From Nymphaea colorata (lineage: Eukaryota; Streptophyta; Magnoliopsida; Nymphaeales; Nymphaeaceae): 64,000 bases of DNA. Below the pieces are notes generated by a model that worked only from the letters and a program-made list of their open reading frames with translations, made no database searches and had not been told where the DNA came from. Where the stretch lies: NCBI RefSeq assembly GCF_008831285.2, contig NC_045138.2, positions 18,571,934 through 18,635,933 on the forward strand, written 5' to 3'. Every line of letters starts with the position of its first letter. Position 1 is the stretch's first letter. This document shows positions 62,571-64,000 of this stretch, in pieces. Position numbers and translations under genes: made by a program.

Positions 62571-63622
62571 TGATATCAGTTGAAGAACTAAATTTTAAAG
62601 AACAAAATTTTCAAAGTATTTAGTTGCCCCGTAAAATTTTTGAAAAAAAGTAGGGGTTGGCCCTTGTTAAAAATTTTATCTGGTGGTCGTATGACTGTTC
62701 GGTCTCCCTAAAGGTAAAATTCTGGCTCCGTTCCTTGATCTCCACATATGTGAAGAAAAAGATTTTCAGGCTTACATAACTCAGTAGTGTATCATAGTTT
62801 CTAGTTTAAACTCTATCTTATGACGGGCAATGCAAGAGAAAGCATTACGTGTTTGGGTGCTTTCAATGGCTATGTGGAATTTTGGAGGAAAAAAATCGTG
62901 GCTTATTTTGTATTAAACTCTAGTAAAAACCGACTTGAGCTTCCCATTAGATCACACAAGTTTATATCATACCCAGTTTAATGCGCAGACCACCTCAATG
63001 GGTTTTGGAAAACAATATTCGACTTATCTGCTCGAACAAACTTCCTATTTGGACAAGTTTAAAGAGAAACTCGTACCTGAATCCTCTTGAGAGCAGCTAG
63101 GAACCCCTTGAATGTTCGTCCAAAACCTTTTTTATCGAGTAGAATTTTCAACATGATTGCCTAAACAAAAACATGGCCAACCAAAGTCCCAAAATAATTG
63201 TTCAAAGCCAAAATGGAGTTTAAACCAAGTAAACATACAATAGTAGGGACTGGATATCGATCCCTGCCTCCCTAACCAGACATGGAAGCAAAAGATCTAC
63301 CTATCAAACATATGACATCAATCCATATGGCAATGTTCATGCTTCAAGGTGAGGGGGTTAAAAAGACATGCAGATTTATGCTGCTAAAATGGCAGAAAAC
63401 AAACAAATCATTAGTGGCTTCAAACGGTAGCACGATATTTAGAAAGGTCTGCTCACAATCACACAATCCTTTCATATTGAGTTCTTAGAACCAGGGGGGG
63501 GGGGCATAGGCCATGGCCCCGACCCACGGACCGTTTGGCCCACCCTTGAAAAAAAACTTGGTTTTGCCCTTGCTTAGAACTTTGCTAAAGCCAAAAAAAA
63601 GCTGCAAGAATTTGTTCTTCAA

Positions 63623-63724
63623 TTGGTTTACAAAAGATTGGAGCTATCTTTGGTACAATTTAAGCTTCAACTTTTGGTTTACAAAAGATTTGAGCTATCT
63701 TTGGTACAATTCAAGCTTCAACTT
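63623..63724. repeat. 51-bp tandem duplication, two copies
   Basis: TTGGTTTACAAAAGATT followed by GAGCTATCTTTGGTACAATT and AAGCTTCAACTT recurs at a 51-base offset with three or four differences. The period is a multiple of three but the surrounding frame has no recognisable protein. Confidence 0.88.
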
Positions 63725-64000
63725 TTCATTTCAGGATGGCATTCCAGTTTTCTACATGACACGGACACAAATTTATGACAGAGTATCCCCACTGCCTCCT
63801 TAAAACATTCTATGTCCAACTACAACGCATGTGTTTTCGCGGAGCCAAACATTTCTGGTTAAGGGGCACTGTTACTTTAAATTTCCAACTTTCAGGGGCA
63901 TTTGCATGTAAAGAAGTAGAAACTATTGAAGTGTCTATGCATAAATAAAACAAATTCAGTGGGCTGGTGTCGGCAATTGCCCACAGCAACCACAACATGG

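Larger units (their letters stand above)
62191..63999. other. Intergenic DNA with repeat debris
   Basis: Contains a (CT)n run at 62533-62567, a G-run with GGCCATGGCCCC wording at 63490-63520 typical of dispersed plant repeats, and a 51-bp tandem duplication at 63623-63724. No gene recognised up to the window end. Confidence 0.5.

Overview
The window is nuclear DNA of a flowering plant. Three intact, intron-aware gene models support this: a 40S ribosomal protein S3A gene, a NET1-type actin-binding coiled-coil gene and a receptor-like protein gene with extracellular LRRs. AT-rich intergenic DNA, plant-style microsatellites and old transposon debris agree with it. I cannot name the species or clade from the sequence alone.

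Layout. 1-7.2 kb is gene-poor DNA holding one copy of a segmental duplication (about 2.58-5.44 kb) with a textbook tRNA-derived SINE in it (3691-3919, 13-bp target-site duplication). 7.4-10.9 kb carries gene fragments: tandem broken copies of an F-box first exon (8.1-8.8 kb) and a two-exon remnant of a PDI-like 5 thioredoxin domain (10.43-10.83 kb). At 12.7-13.1 kb a frameshifted Ty3/gypsy gag remnant runs directly into a 13.4-kb tandem array (13.11-26.53 kb) of a 39-bp unit. This array is the most striking object in the window: about 340 units, open in one frame on both strands, organised into higher-order repeats of 857 bp (22 units minus 1 base) and 428 bp (11 units minus 1 base), with degenerate edges. 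26.5-35.0 kb is intergenic, with a few exon-like stretches I cannot identify.

35.03-38.44 kb is a single-exon receptor-like protein (+). Directly downstream (38.60-41.80 kb) lies the second copy of the duplication, carrying a GC-rich inverted-repeat element absent from the first copy and lacking the SINE. 42.39-44.81 kb is RPS3A (+, seven coding exons, one GC-AG intron, CT microsatellite abutting the first donor site). 46.94-53.87 kb is the NET1-like gene (-, four coding exons, 1,867 aa). 54-64 kb is intergenic, with tandem duplications, a GC-rich dispersed-repeat relative and a degenerate LINE zinc-finger (zf-RVT) remnant at 61.87-62.19 kb.

The three genes are functionally unrelated: immune or developmental surface receptor, ribosome component and cytoskeleton-membrane adaptor. 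There is no operon or gene cluster. The evolutionary story is repeat dynamics: satellite birth or expansion beside a retrotransposon remnant, and duplication of receptor-gene flanking DNA with later insertions that order the events.
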